Source: Opitutaceae bacterium
Lineage (GTDB): Bacteria; Verrucomicrobiota; Verrucomicrobiia; Opitutales; Opitutaceae
DNA: 45,293 nt
Reading direction: 5' to 3'
NCBI GenBank assembly: GCA_028284235.1
Contig: JANQSC010000004.1
Coordinates: 1 to 45,293, forward strand
Of this stretch, positions 1 through 6,936 are shown piece after piece. Numbering within the stretch: the first letter of the stretch is position 1; each line of letters opens with the position of its first letter. The position numbers and the translations under genes are program-made. Under the pieces are notes generated by a model. It ran no database searches. It was not told where the DNA came from and worked only from the letters and a program-made list of their open reading frames with translations.

Positions 1-1
1 G

Positions 2-1099
2 CGCGACCTCGTCAAAAACGCCAACGGCGACACCGACCTCGCCCAGTACGGGATCATCTACATCGACGAAATCGACAAGATCGCTCAGAAAAGCGAGAAC
101 GGACGCGATGTATCCGGAAGAGGGGTACAAATCAACCTCCTCAAACTCATGGAGGAAACCGACGTAAACCTGCAGAGCCAAACCGACCTCCTCGGTCAAA
201 TGCAGGCCATGATGGACTTCCAGCAAACCGGAAAGCCACGCAAGAAAACCCTCAACACGCGCCACATCCTCTTCATCGTCAGCGGCGCCTTCGACAAACT
301 CGGCGACGCCGTCAAGAAACGCCTCACGACCACCACTATGGGATTCGGCGCGGCAAGGTCCGACGACGAAGAAGAAAGCGACGACTATCTCAGCAAAGTC
401 GAAACGCGCGACTTTATCGACTACGGATTCGAACCCGAGTTCGTCGGGCGCCTCCCTGTGCGGGTCGCCTGCCAGCACCTTCGCTCCGAGGACCTCTACC
501 AAATCCTCACGTCCTCGGAAGGGAGCATCCTCGCCCAATACCTCGCCGACTTCGACGGCTACAATATCAAGCTCGATGTATCGAAAGAAGCGCTACAGAA
601 GATTTCCGACCGGGCTTACAAGGAAAAAACCGGAGCCCGCGGACTCATGACCGTACTCGAGCAAGTGTTCCGCGATTTCAAGTTCGAGCTCCCCTCCACC
701 GGTATCCGCAAGTTCAAAGTAACCGAGGATACCGTCGACGACCCGTCCGAAGATCTAAAGAAACTCCTTCGCGAGAATATCTCCGAACAGCGCAGCACGC
801 TCATGGAAGAAGTTTTCACCTACGCCCAGCGCTTCGAAAACCAGTACTCCTTCACCCTCGAGTTCGACAAAGACGCCGTCGTCGCCCTCGTCGAGGAAAG
901 CCTCGACAGCGACAAGACCATCCGGGCCCTCTGCGAGCAGAAGTTCCGCGACTTCCACCACGGCCTCACGCTCATCTCGCGCAACACCGGCCAAAAAGCC
1001 TTCCCCATCACCGAGTCGGTCGTCAAAAACGCCGAGAAGGAACTCTCCGAGTGGGTCGTCAAAAGCTATCGGGACAACGAAGAAAACCAGAGCGAGTAG
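2..1099 (+). CDS. ClpX-like AAA+ ATPase, 3' part (5' end outside window)
   Basis: The reading frame is open from base 2, so the N-terminal part, including Walker A, is missing. The visible part starts just before a Walker B segment ([10 protein letters not shown], bases 56-85) and continues with RDVSG, SGAFDKL, an arginine-finger region ([10 protein letters not shown]) and a sensor-2 motif (GARGL). These are the landmarks of ClpX, the hexameric protein unfoldase that feeds ClpP. The loop that in ClpX carries IGF and docks on ClpP reads MGFGA here (base 338 onward), so ClpP binding is possible. It differs from ordinary ClpX in an expanded pore-loop-2 region and in about 100 extra C-terminal residues, which look like a second copy of the small lid domain (bases ~851-1040). 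It is probably a ClpX paralogue rather than the housekeeping clpX. ubiE follows 75 bases downstream. Confidence 0.8.
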   Translation, partial: RDLVKNANGDTDLAQYGIIYIDEIDKIAQKSENGRDVSGRGVQINLLKLMEETDVNLQSQTDLLGQMQAMMDFQQTGKPRKKTLNTRHILFIVSGAFDKLGDAVKKRLTTTTMGFGAARSDDEEESDDYLSKVETRDFIDYGFEPEFVGRLPVRVACQHLRSEDLYQILTSSEGSILAQYLADFDGYNIKLDVSKEALQKISDRAYKEKTGARGLMTVLEQVFRDFKFELPSTGIRKFKVTEDTVDDPSEDLKKLLRENISEQRSTLMEEVFTYAQRFENQYSFTLEFDKDAVVALVEESLDSDKTIRALCEQKFRDFHHGLTLISRNTGQKAFPITESVVKNAEKELSEWVVKSYRDNEENQSE

Positions 1100-1124
1100 C
1101 CACCCACAAACAACACGATTAGTC

Positions 1125-1159
1125 TCGAATCGAATAGCGCCCCATTCGCGCCGATTCGA
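1125..1159. repeat. Perfect 8-bp inverted repeat between the ClpX-like gene and ubiE
   Basis: TCGAATCG (1125-1132) and CGATTCGA (1152-1159) can form a hairpin with a 19-base loop. The stem is not followed by a T-run, so it is a weak terminator candidate at best. It lies 16 bases before the ubiE start and could affect its translation. Confidence 0.4.
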
Positions 1160-1174
1160 GCGATTCGTGGGCAA

Positions 1175-1885
1175 ATGAAACCCATGCCCGACGCCTCCAA
1201 AGTCAACTCCATGTTCGCTCGTATCGCCTCGCGCTACGACCTGGCCAACCGCATGCTCAGTTTCGGCATCGACCAAATCTGGCGCAACCGGCTCGTCGAG
1301 GAAGTCGATTACCGCGACCCCGCCTCCGTCGTCGACCTCGCCACCGGCAGCGGCGACGTCGCCTTCGCCCTGCGCGAAGGGCTCGCCCCAGGAACGCGAA
1401 TCACCGGCCTAGACTTCTGCGCTCCCATGATCGACGAGGCCAAGAAAAAGCAGATCCAACACAATGCCCCCGACATCGAATTCGGAATCGGCGACATCCT
1501 CGACCTCCCGTTAAAAGACGGCGCGGCCGACGCAGTCACGATCTCATTCGGTTACCGCAACTTGGAAGACCGGCACAAAGGCCTGCTCGAAATCCGCCGG
1601 ATCTTGAGCCCGGGAAGCGGGCGCCTCTTCATTTTAGAGTTTTCCCAGCCACACCCGTTGTATCGACCCTTCTACTACTTCTATCTGAAACGCGTACTGC
1701 CGTTCTTTGCGAATCTCATTACGGGCGACCTCGCCGCTTACGAATACCTCTGCGGTTCGATTGAGAAATTCCCCGATCGCGACGGGATCACGAAAGAACT
1801 AGAAGACGCCGGCTTCACCGACGTTAAAGCCATCCCAATGGCCCTAGGCAGCGTCGCCCTCCACATCGCCCAAACAAAATCCTGA
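1175..1885 (+). CDS. ubiE: Demethylmenaquinone / benzoquinol C-methyltransferase
   Basis: A 236-residue class I SAM-dependent methyltransferase of the UbiE/MenG family, which carries out the C-methylation step in menaquinone (and, in other bacteria, ubiquinone) synthesis. Family features are the N-terminal FARIASRYDLANRMLSFG block, the SAM-binding motif VVDLATGSGDVAF, the acidic GLDFCAPMI loop, ISFGYRNLEDR, and the late LEFSQP motif with the following FYFYLKRVLPF segment. Length is normal for the family. Two in-frame ATG codons lie nine bases apart (1175 and 1184) and neither has a strong ribosome-binding site, so the start is uncertain by three residues. Verrucomicrobia normally use menaquinone, so the MenG role is the likely one; that is an inference from taxonomy. 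Confidence 0.93.
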   Translation: MKPMPDASKVNSMFARIASRYDLANRMLSFGIDQIWRNRLVEEVDYRDPASVVDLATGSGDVAFALREGLAPGTRITGLDFCAPMIDEAKKKQIQHNAPDIEFGIGDILDLPLKDGAADAVTISFGYRNLEDRHKGLLEIRRILSPGSGRLFILEFSQPHPLYRPFYYFYLKRVLPFFANLITGDLAAYEYLCGSIEKFPDRDGITKELEDAGFTDVKAIPMALGSVALHIAQTKS

Positions 1886-1890
1886 TCATA

Positions 1891-1947
1891 GTCTTACTCC
1901 TAATCCTAATCAAACCGCTCAACCTGATTGAAGATTAGGAGTAGGAC
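1891..1947. terminator. Bidirectional hairpin between convergent ubiE and erpA
   Basis: GTCTTACTCCTAATC (1891-1905) pairs with GATTAGGAGTAGGAC (1933-1947), with a single mismatch that becomes G-U in RNA. An inner AATCA/TGATT stem (1908-1912, 1925-1929) extends it. It sits between two converging genes, where a shared terminator is expected. There is no clean T-run. Confidence 0.55.
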
Positions 1948-1978
1948 TAGGATTAAGATTATGAAGTGAGAGCTCGTT

Positions 1979-2296
1979 CTAGTTAAATGACTTCCCACAG
2001 CCGCAGGTGCTCTCTGCGTTGGGATTGCGGATCTCGAAGCCCTTCCCCTGCAACCCGTCATCGAAATCGATTTCGCTGCCGTTCATGTAGGCAAGGCTCT
2101 CCGCGTCCATCAGGAAGGACACGCCCCCGCTCTCCAAGACCTGGTCCCCCTCTTTTTCCACGTCGAAGGACATGCCGTATTGAAAGCCCGAGCATCCGCC
2201 CGACTCCACGAAGATGCGTAGCCGCTTGCCGCCCGCTCCCTTCTCCTCCTGGAGCTGGTTCACCTTGGTTGCCGCGTTTTCAGTCAGTGTAATCAC
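1979..2296 (-). CDS. erpA: A-type iron-sulfur carrier (ErpA/IscA family)
   Basis: A 105-residue HesB/IscA/ErpA protein that delivers or inserts iron-sulfur clusters into apoproteins in the cytoplasm. The three conserved cysteines are present: one in ESGGCSGFQYGMSF and the C-terminal CGCG pair in STCGCGKSFN. The start MITLTENAATKVNQL is typical for the family, and length is normal. It stands alone, convergent with ubiE and divergent from rpoN, with no isc or suf genes beside it, so ErpA is preferred over a suf-linked SufA. The window holds several likely iron-sulfur clients: sulfite reductase, the GltD-like flavoprotein and the radical SAM protein. Confidence 0.88.
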   Translation of the reverse strand: MITLTENAATKVNQLQEEKGAGGKRLRIFVESGGCSGFQYGMSFDVEKEGDQVLESGGVSFLMDAESLAYMNGSEIDFDDGLQGKGFEIRNPNAESTCGCGKSFN

Positions 2297-2512
2297 GCCC
2301 TATTCATCCCCGATTCGAACGAATCTGTCAAGAAACCGAGATCCAATTGTAAAGCGATTATGACTTAGACAGACTCTTTGCAGCATAAATCGCGCTCAAA
2401 CGCTCATGCGGCTTGCAAAGAACAAATTTACTCTATCACAATCGCGCCGATAAATCACTGACACGCGACCGCGCAGCGAGCGGCGCCGCAACTTTTCTTC
2501 CACCACGACTCA

Positions 2513-3976
2513 ATGGCCGCCCAAGGATTCAATCAAGAACTGAGACAGAAGCAGACGCAGTCTCAAGTCCTTGCCCCCCAGCTACGCCATTCCCTCAAAG
2601 TCCTTCAAGTCGCCGCCCAGGATCTTCAAACCACGATCCTGGAGGAGCTGCAAACCAATCCCTCGCTGGAAGAACTGCCCATGGAAGGAGTCAGCCTGGA
2701 CGAATCTCCCGAGCCGGAGAAGGAAGGGGACTCCCCCGCTTCCGAAAGCGAGAACGGCAGCGACGAGATCCAGTTCGACGAGACCTTCGAAATCCTCGCC
2801 AAGCTCGACCAGGATTGGCAGGACCACTTCGCCGAAGCCGGCGGCGCCCAGTCCTTCACCTCGGAGGACGCGGAACGACGCGACCATTTTTTCGATTCGC
2901 TCGTCACCGAAACCTCGCTGCAAGAGCATCTGCTTTCCCAGGCCTCGCTCTCGGATCTGGACGAAAGGGAGCTCAAGGCCATCGAGTACCTCGTAGGCAG
3001 CCTCGACAACAGCGGCTTCCTCAACACCCCGCTTTCAGACCTCGCCCTTGTCTCCGGCACCTCGCTCGGCGAAATGCAAGCCGCTCATCGAATTCTAAAG
3101 TCCTTCGACCCCCCGGGTATCGGCGCTTTCGACTTGCAGGACTGCCTCGCCACTCAACTCGAACTCCTTGGCCTCCGCAACTCCGACGCCTACGAAATGG
3201 TGCAAAACCACTTCGCTCTTCTCACTCGCCGGCGCATACCCGACATCGCCAGAAAGATGGGTATCCACCCCGACGACGTGCAAGCAGCGATCGACGAAAT
3301 CTCCGTCCTCGACCCCGCTCCAGGGCGACGCTTCGCCGAAGACACCAACCGCTCCGTCCTGCCCGACGTCGTGGTCGAGCGGGACGACGACAAGTGGAAG
3401 ATCACTCTCAACAGCGACTACATCCCACGGCTCCGCATCAGCCCCGCCTACAAAGAGATGATCGCCAAAGGCCAGCTCTCCCGGAAAGAAAAAGAGTACA
3501 TTCAGGAGAAGATGCGCTCCGGAAAACTCCTCATCACCTCCATCGAACAGCGGCAGCAGACGATCGAACGCATCTCCAAGGAAATCGTCCGCATCCAGGA
3601 CGCCTTCCTCGAAAACGGCGTCTCCAAACTCAAGCCCTGCACGATGACCCAAGTCGCGGATGCGGTCGGGGTCCACGAGACCACCGTGAGCCGGGCCATC
3701 GCCAACAAGTACATGCAGACCCCGCACGGAGTCTTCGACATGAAGTTCTTCTTCACCCCCGGTTACAAAGGGGGCGACGGGGAGGCGATCTCCAACGCCA
3801 GCGTCAAGGACATGATCCAGCATCTCGTCTCCAACGAAGACCCCACCAAGCCTCTCAGCGACCAAGGCATCGTCACCCAGCTCAAAGCCAAGGAAATCGA
3901 CATCGCCCGCCGTACCGTCGCCAAATACCGCGAAGAGCTCGGCATCCTCCCAAGCAACTTGCGGCGACAGTACTAA
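2513..3976 (+). CDS. rpoN: RNA polymerase sigma-54 factor
   Basis: A 487-residue sigma-54. The N-terminal region I is glutamine-rich (QKQTQSQVLAPQLRHSLKVL), which is the activator-interacting segment. An acidic low-complexity stretch follows (about residues 60-110, rich in E, S and D), then the core-binding domain. The DNA-binding part has the helix-turn-helix with HETTVSRAIANKYMQTPHG and the C-terminal RpoN box (ARRTVAKYREELGI), which reads the -24 element. Sigma-54 needs AAA+ activators; none is encoded nearby. ATG 2513 fits the usual family start. No hpf, ptsN or lptB neighbour, the common proteobacterial context, is present. Confidence 0.97.
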   Translation: MAAQGFNQELRQKQTQSQVLAPQLRHSLKVLQVAAQDLQTTILEELQTNPSLEELPMEGVSLDESPEPEKEGDSPASESENGSDEIQFDETFEILAKLDQDWQDHFAEAGGAQSFTSEDAERRDHFFDSLVTETSLQEHLLSQASLSDLDERELKAIEYLVGSLDNSGFLNTPLSDLALVSGTSLGEMQAAHRILKSFDPPGIGAFDLQDCLATQLELLGLRNSDAYEMVQNHFALLTRRRIPDIARKMGIHPDDVQAAIDEISVLDPAPGRRFAEDTNRSVLPDVVVERDDDKWKITLNSDYIPRLRISPAYKEMIAKGQLSRKEKEYIQEKMRSGKLLITSIEQRQQTIERISKEIVRIQDAFLENGVSKLKPCTMTQVADAVGVHETTVSRAIANKYMQTPHGVFDMKFFFTPGYKGGDGEAISNASVKDMIQHLVSNEDPTKPLSDQGIVTQLKAKEIDIARRTVAKYREELGILPSNLRRQY

Positions 3977-4007
3977 GCGATCCTCGCAGGGATTCTGTAT
4001 AGCGAAG

Positions 4008-4299
4008 ACGGATACACTGCAATAGGACATCGCTCACTCCGCTCGCTAGACCCACTCTCTCCGTTCGTGGCCAGGATCCCCGCGATGCGGGGGCGGGACA
4101 AAGAGCGATTTCAATCTACTGCATCGATGTAAATTCCGTTTGGGAATCGCTGACCCATTGCCCGAATTTTCCCCGAACGAGCCTGCCCACGCGCAGCCAC
4201 CGACTGGGTCGGGGTCTTCGACGTGGATCCTGGCCCCCCGTAGCGGGGGTCCAGCCCCGACCCTTGTCGGGGCGATGTCCAAAAAAACGGCTACACTGC
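4008..4299. repeat. Large palindromic intergenic element downstream of rpoN
   Basis: Terminal inverted repeats GGACATCGC (4025-4033) and GCGATGTCC (4272-4280) enclose several hairpins: CCCCGC-gat-GCGGGG, CCCCCG-tag-CGGGGG and CCCCGAC-ccTT-GTCGGGG. A long-range pair GGCCAGGATCC/GGATCCTGGCC also lies inside. Outside the ends lies a near-perfect direct repeat, ACGGATACACTGC (4008-4020) and ACGGCTACACTGC (4287-4299), which could be a target duplication. The CCACCGAC/GTCGGGGTC module is shared with 6844-6887 and 24241-24283. The stretch between rpoN and the pseudogene patch shows no convincing gene. Confidence 0.6.
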
Positions 4300-4300
4300 C

Positions 4301-4489
4301 CTACCGCTTCGCCAATCTGCGCGCGTCCGTGGCCACCTTGTCCAAGGCGTCCAGCGCGATGCCGGGATTGAGCAGTTCCGGCAACACTTGCAGCATACCG
4401 CTCTTCCCGTTATAGAGCACGTACAGCGGAACCCCGAACGTCCAAACGACTCCAGCGCCTCGGTGATCACCGGATTGCGCTAGGCTGCC
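4301..4489 (-). pseudogene. Duplicated 3' end of dsbD, distal copy
   Basis: On the minus strand this encodes a degraded copy of the DsbD C-terminus (GVPLYVLYNGKSG, then VLPELLNPGIALDALDKV and a final LAKR stop) matching intact dsbD at 6937-7118. A one-base deletion near 4435 breaks the frame relative to dsbD. It shares substitutions with the proximal copy (5590-5753) that intact dsbD lacks, for example GIALDAL against GIVLDAL and YNGKSG against YDGKNG. So the two fragments are closer to each other than to the parent. It begins directly at the stop codon of the upstream VPDSG pseudogene. Confidence 0.8.
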
Positions 4490-5152
4490 ATACGCTTGCG
4501 GAGCGTCACGCAACCAAGTAACCCGAGGCCAAGAAGAATTACTGTCATCCTTGAATCTGGTACAGAGCGGTACAGGGGCGAGATCGTAATTAATCACGCC
4601 AACAAACCCCTTATCGGTGTGAACACTGAAATCGCCGAACCTAGTGCCTAGACCGATGCCGCTTGCGTGGAGGCGTAGATTACTATCTTCGAAGGTGCCA
4701 GATGACACGTTATCTTTATAGCCGATTCCCGCCGCCGCTTCACCATATGCATATAAATAGATACCGTATTTCGTGTTAGCGCTGAGTTCAAGATCTACAA
4801 AATCAAGGTTCCGATTGACATACACAAAAGACTCATCCGTGAAGTTGAAGGTAACAGAGCCGTTAAACACCCAGTCATCCTGATTGTATTCGTGACCACT
4901 GTAACCTCCGCTTCGGTACCACATTTCGACAGTATAAGTTTTGGTTGTGTTGGATATAAGCTCAAGGATATCCATGTCGAAGCTCGTAAGCGTTAGAGCG
5001 TTGCCCAGCGTCTCGATATCGAACATATGACTGTTACTTGCATTTTCAGCAATATATGAAGAGTTGAGCGAAATGCCGTTGGAGGCTTTTGCAGATAGAA
5101 GAGCGAGACCGAAAGTCCCGAAAGTCGCCATTAGCTTAAGTTGGTTTATCAT
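4490..5152 (-). pseudogene. VPDSG-CTERM protein gene, frameshifted distal copy
   Basis: This is a tandem duplicate of the gene at 5754-6410, with a similar signal peptide and extracellular domain (shared FDIETLGNALTLTSFD and YTVEMWYRSGGY). Near 4555-4575 it carries an extra 10 bases that form a short tandem repeat (CTGTACCgct CTGTACCaga). This shifts the frame just before the sorting signal. In the shifted frame the VPDSR-MTVILLGLGLLG tail and its stop at 4490 are still readable. In the original frame translation instead runs into the dsbD fragment and stops at 4301, giving a hybrid tail. The true start is taken as ATG 5152, homologous to the start of the intact copy, although an ATG at 5197 is also in frame. 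It has probably lost cell-surface sorting. Confidence 0.8.
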
Positions 5153-5343
5153 AGTGGTCTGTGGATTGACATTTAATCTGTTTTTGAGCGGGTGCACCTT
5201 GCAGAGCCTTCATGCAGTAAGCCATTCTCATGCCAAAACAGTCTCTCTCAAAACAGTCATCGAAAATGATGAAGCGTTTAATTTTTAAAAATCACCGACT
5301 TGCACACCAATAAATTCGACAGATTATTTTTGTATTAAAAATT

Positions 5344-5531
5344 GAATACAAAATGAACTGTAAACATATCCGACACTTTTCCGAAGAGCTTCTTAAGCCT
5401 CAAAAAGAATCTCCCTAACCCACAACGACTTACCCATCAAAAGTCGATCCAGCCAGACATTGTCGGAATTCTTTACAGTTTATCAATCAAAAGTGAACAA
5501 AATCAATCCAGTTTGTGAATACAAAATGAAC
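5344..5531. repeat. Intergenic repeat unit, distal copy
   Basis: GAATACAAAATGAAC occurs at 5344-5358 and again at 5517-5531, 173 bases apart. Just inside lies an imperfect inverted repeat, AACTGTAAAcatatCCGACA (5356-5375) against TGTCGGaattcTTTACAGTT (5461-5480). The same arrangement with the same 173-base spacing recurs at 6600-6787. The region is AT-rich unlike its surroundings and lies upstream of the VPDSG gene, so it could be its regulatory region or a small non-coding mobile unit. No gene is seen in 5198-5540. Confidence 0.6.
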
Positions 5532-5589
5532 ATTTGACGGCTACATCAAACAAACCCGATCCCCCACGAAACCGCAACCAACTAACCCG

Positions 5590-5753
5590 CCGCTCGCCCC
5601 CGCGGCCACCATGTCCAAGGCGTCCAGCGCGATGCCGGGATTGAGCAGTTCCGGCAACATTTGCAGCGTACCGCTCTTCCCGTTATAGAGCACGTACAGC
5701 GGGACCCCCGAGCGGCCAAACGACTCCAGCGCCTCGGTGATCACCGGATTGCG
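5590..5753 (-). pseudogene. Duplicated 3' end of dsbD, proximal copy
   Basis: The minus strand encodes ITEALESFGRSGVPLYVLYN and then LLNPGIALDALD, matching residues near the C-terminus of the intact DsbD at 6937-7118. It lacks the Trx active site and any start of its own, and its end has drifted from LAKR to an unrelated tail, with the frame open down to 5541. It abuts the stop codon of the VPDSG gene at 5754: dsbD homology runs up to the shared GCGCT and then switches to VPDSG sequence. It is a duplication scar, not a gene. Confidence 0.8.
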
Positions 5754-6410
5754 CTAGGCTGCCATACACTTGCGGAACGTCGCGCAACCAAGTAACCCGA
5801 GGCCAAGAAGAATGACTGTCATTCCCGAATCAGGTACAGCGGCGAGATTGTAATTCACTGCGCCTACGAAACCCCTATCGGTGTTTACACTGAAATCGCC
5901 GAACCTACGATAGCCTAGACCGGTTCCGCTTGCGTAGAGGCGAAGATTGCTATCTTCGAAGGCGCCAGATGACACGTCATTTTTATAGCCGATTCCCGCA
6001 GCCGCTTCACCATATGCATATAAATAGATACCGTATTTCGTGTTAGGGCTGAACTCAAGATCTACAAAATCAAGGTTCCGATTGACATACACCCTAGACT
6101 CATCCGTGAAGTTGAACGTAACAGAGCCGTTAAACAACCAGTCATCCTGATCGTGTTCGTGGCCACGGTAACCTCCGCTTCGGTACCACATTTCGACAGT
6201 ATAAGTTTTTGTTGTGGTCGGTGAAAATTCATAGATATCTACGTCGAAGCTCGTAAGCGTTAGAGCGTTGCCCAGTGTCTCGATATCGAACATATAACTG
6301 TTGCCTTGATTATCAGCGCTGTACGACGAGCTTAGCGATATGCCTTTGGAGGCTTTTGTAGATAGAAGAGCGAGACCGAAGATCACTGTTAGCTTTAGTA
6401 GGTTTCTCAT
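5754..6410 (-). CDS. VPDSG-CTERM sorted extracellular protein
   Basis: A 218-residue secreted protein of unknown function. An N-terminal signal peptide (MRNLLKLTVIFGLALLSTKA) is followed by a predicted beta-rich domain of about 160 residues with many Tyr, Asn and Gly, and aromatic motifs such as YTVEMWYRSGGY and YGIYLYAYGEAAAG. The C-terminus has the tripartite sorting signal: VPDSG, a hydrophobic helix (MTVILLGLGLLGCATF) and a basic end (RKC). This is the verrucomicrobial VPDSG version of PEP-CTERM, which is recognised by an exosortase. No exosortase is encoded in the window. The gene is the intact member of a tandem pair whose second member (4490-5152) is frameshifted. It is more AT-rich than its neighbours, which fits horizontal acquisition. 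Confidence 0.8.
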   Translation of the reverse strand: MRNLLKLTVIFGLALLSTKASKGISLSSSYSADNQGNSYMFDIETLGNALTLTSFDVDIYEFSPTTTKTYTVEMWYRSGGYRGHEHDQDDWLFNGSVTFNFTDESRVYVNRNLDFVDLEFSPNTKYGIYLYAYGEAAAGIGYKNDVSSGAFEDSNLRLYASGTGLGYRRFGDFSVNTDRGFVGAVNYNLAAVPDSGMTVILLGLGLLGCATFRKCMAA

Positions 6411-6599
6411 AGTCGTCTATAGTTTGACAGGTTACATTTTTTAAAGGAGTGCAGCGTGCACAGCCTTTATTCAATCAGCCAGTCTCGCGCCAACACATCT
6501 CCACCCAATCATTCCCCAAAATTTAATTACGCGATTAATTTCTGTATGTCATCGAGTTACGAAATAGAAAATCATCACAGTTCTTTTCGCGCCAATATT

Positions 6600-6787
6600 G
6601 AATACAATATGAATCGTAAACAATCCCGACACATCGCCCGAACCACTCCCCGTTCACCACTCCAATCCCCTTCACTTCCAACACCTTATAAAACACAACG
6701 ACACAAAACCGAACACTGTCGAAATCTATTACACTATTTCCATTTCACATGAATATGATCAATCCATATAGTGAATACAAAATTAAC
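6600..6787. repeat. Intergenic repeat unit, proximal copy
   Basis: GAATACAATATGAAT (6600-6614) and GAATACAAAATTAAC (6773-6787) lie 173 bases apart. They enclose a degenerate inverted repeat (6612-6631 and 6717-6736, sharing TAAACAATCCCGACA-like arms). This is the counterpart of 5344-5531. The stretch 6411-6936 has no convincing gene; the open frames in it lack homology and use AT-rich spacer sequence. Confidence 0.55.
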
Positions 6788-6843
6788 AATCAAAACCCCG
6801 ACAAGACAACCTCATTTTCCGCGCCGCGGAGACCTATTGGCCT

Positions 6844-6920
6844 CGTCCCGCTTAGCCACCGACGCAGTCGGGGTCGTGGACGGGACGGGGACTCCTAGCG
6901 AGCGAAGGGAGCGATGTAAA
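6844..6920. repeat. Palindromic element downstream of dsbD
   Basis: CGTCCCG (6844-6850) pairs with CGGGACG (6881-6887) and encloses CCACCGAC-gca-GTCGGGGTC. The following CCTAGCGAGCGAAGGGAGCG recurs, slightly changed, in reverse complement at 4027-4052. It lies just past the dsbD stop and may act as its terminator. It shares the CCGAC/GTCGGGGTC module with the elements after rpoN and after the radical SAM gene. Confidence 0.5.
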
Positions 6921-6936
6921 AACAATCTACCCAGTC

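Noticed and set aside
755-1276. Long minus-strand open frame opposite the ClpX-like gene and ubiE
   Set aside because: It is antisense to two well-supported genes, crosses their boundary and has low-complexity Val/Gly/Glu-rich translation typical of GC-rich shadow frames.
2413-4002. 529-codon frame overlapping rpoN
   Set aside because: Same strand as rpoN, shifted frame; Arg/Pro-rich shadow. rpoN has all sigma-54 motifs.
4046-4415. Short frames in the region after rpoN
   Set aside because: They are made of hairpin sequence of the palindromic element and are not convincing proteins.
6456-6752. 98-codon plus-strand frame upstream of the VPDSG gene
   Set aside because: It lies in the AT-rich repeat spacer, its homologous counterpart in the other module is not open, and the product has no recognisable feature.
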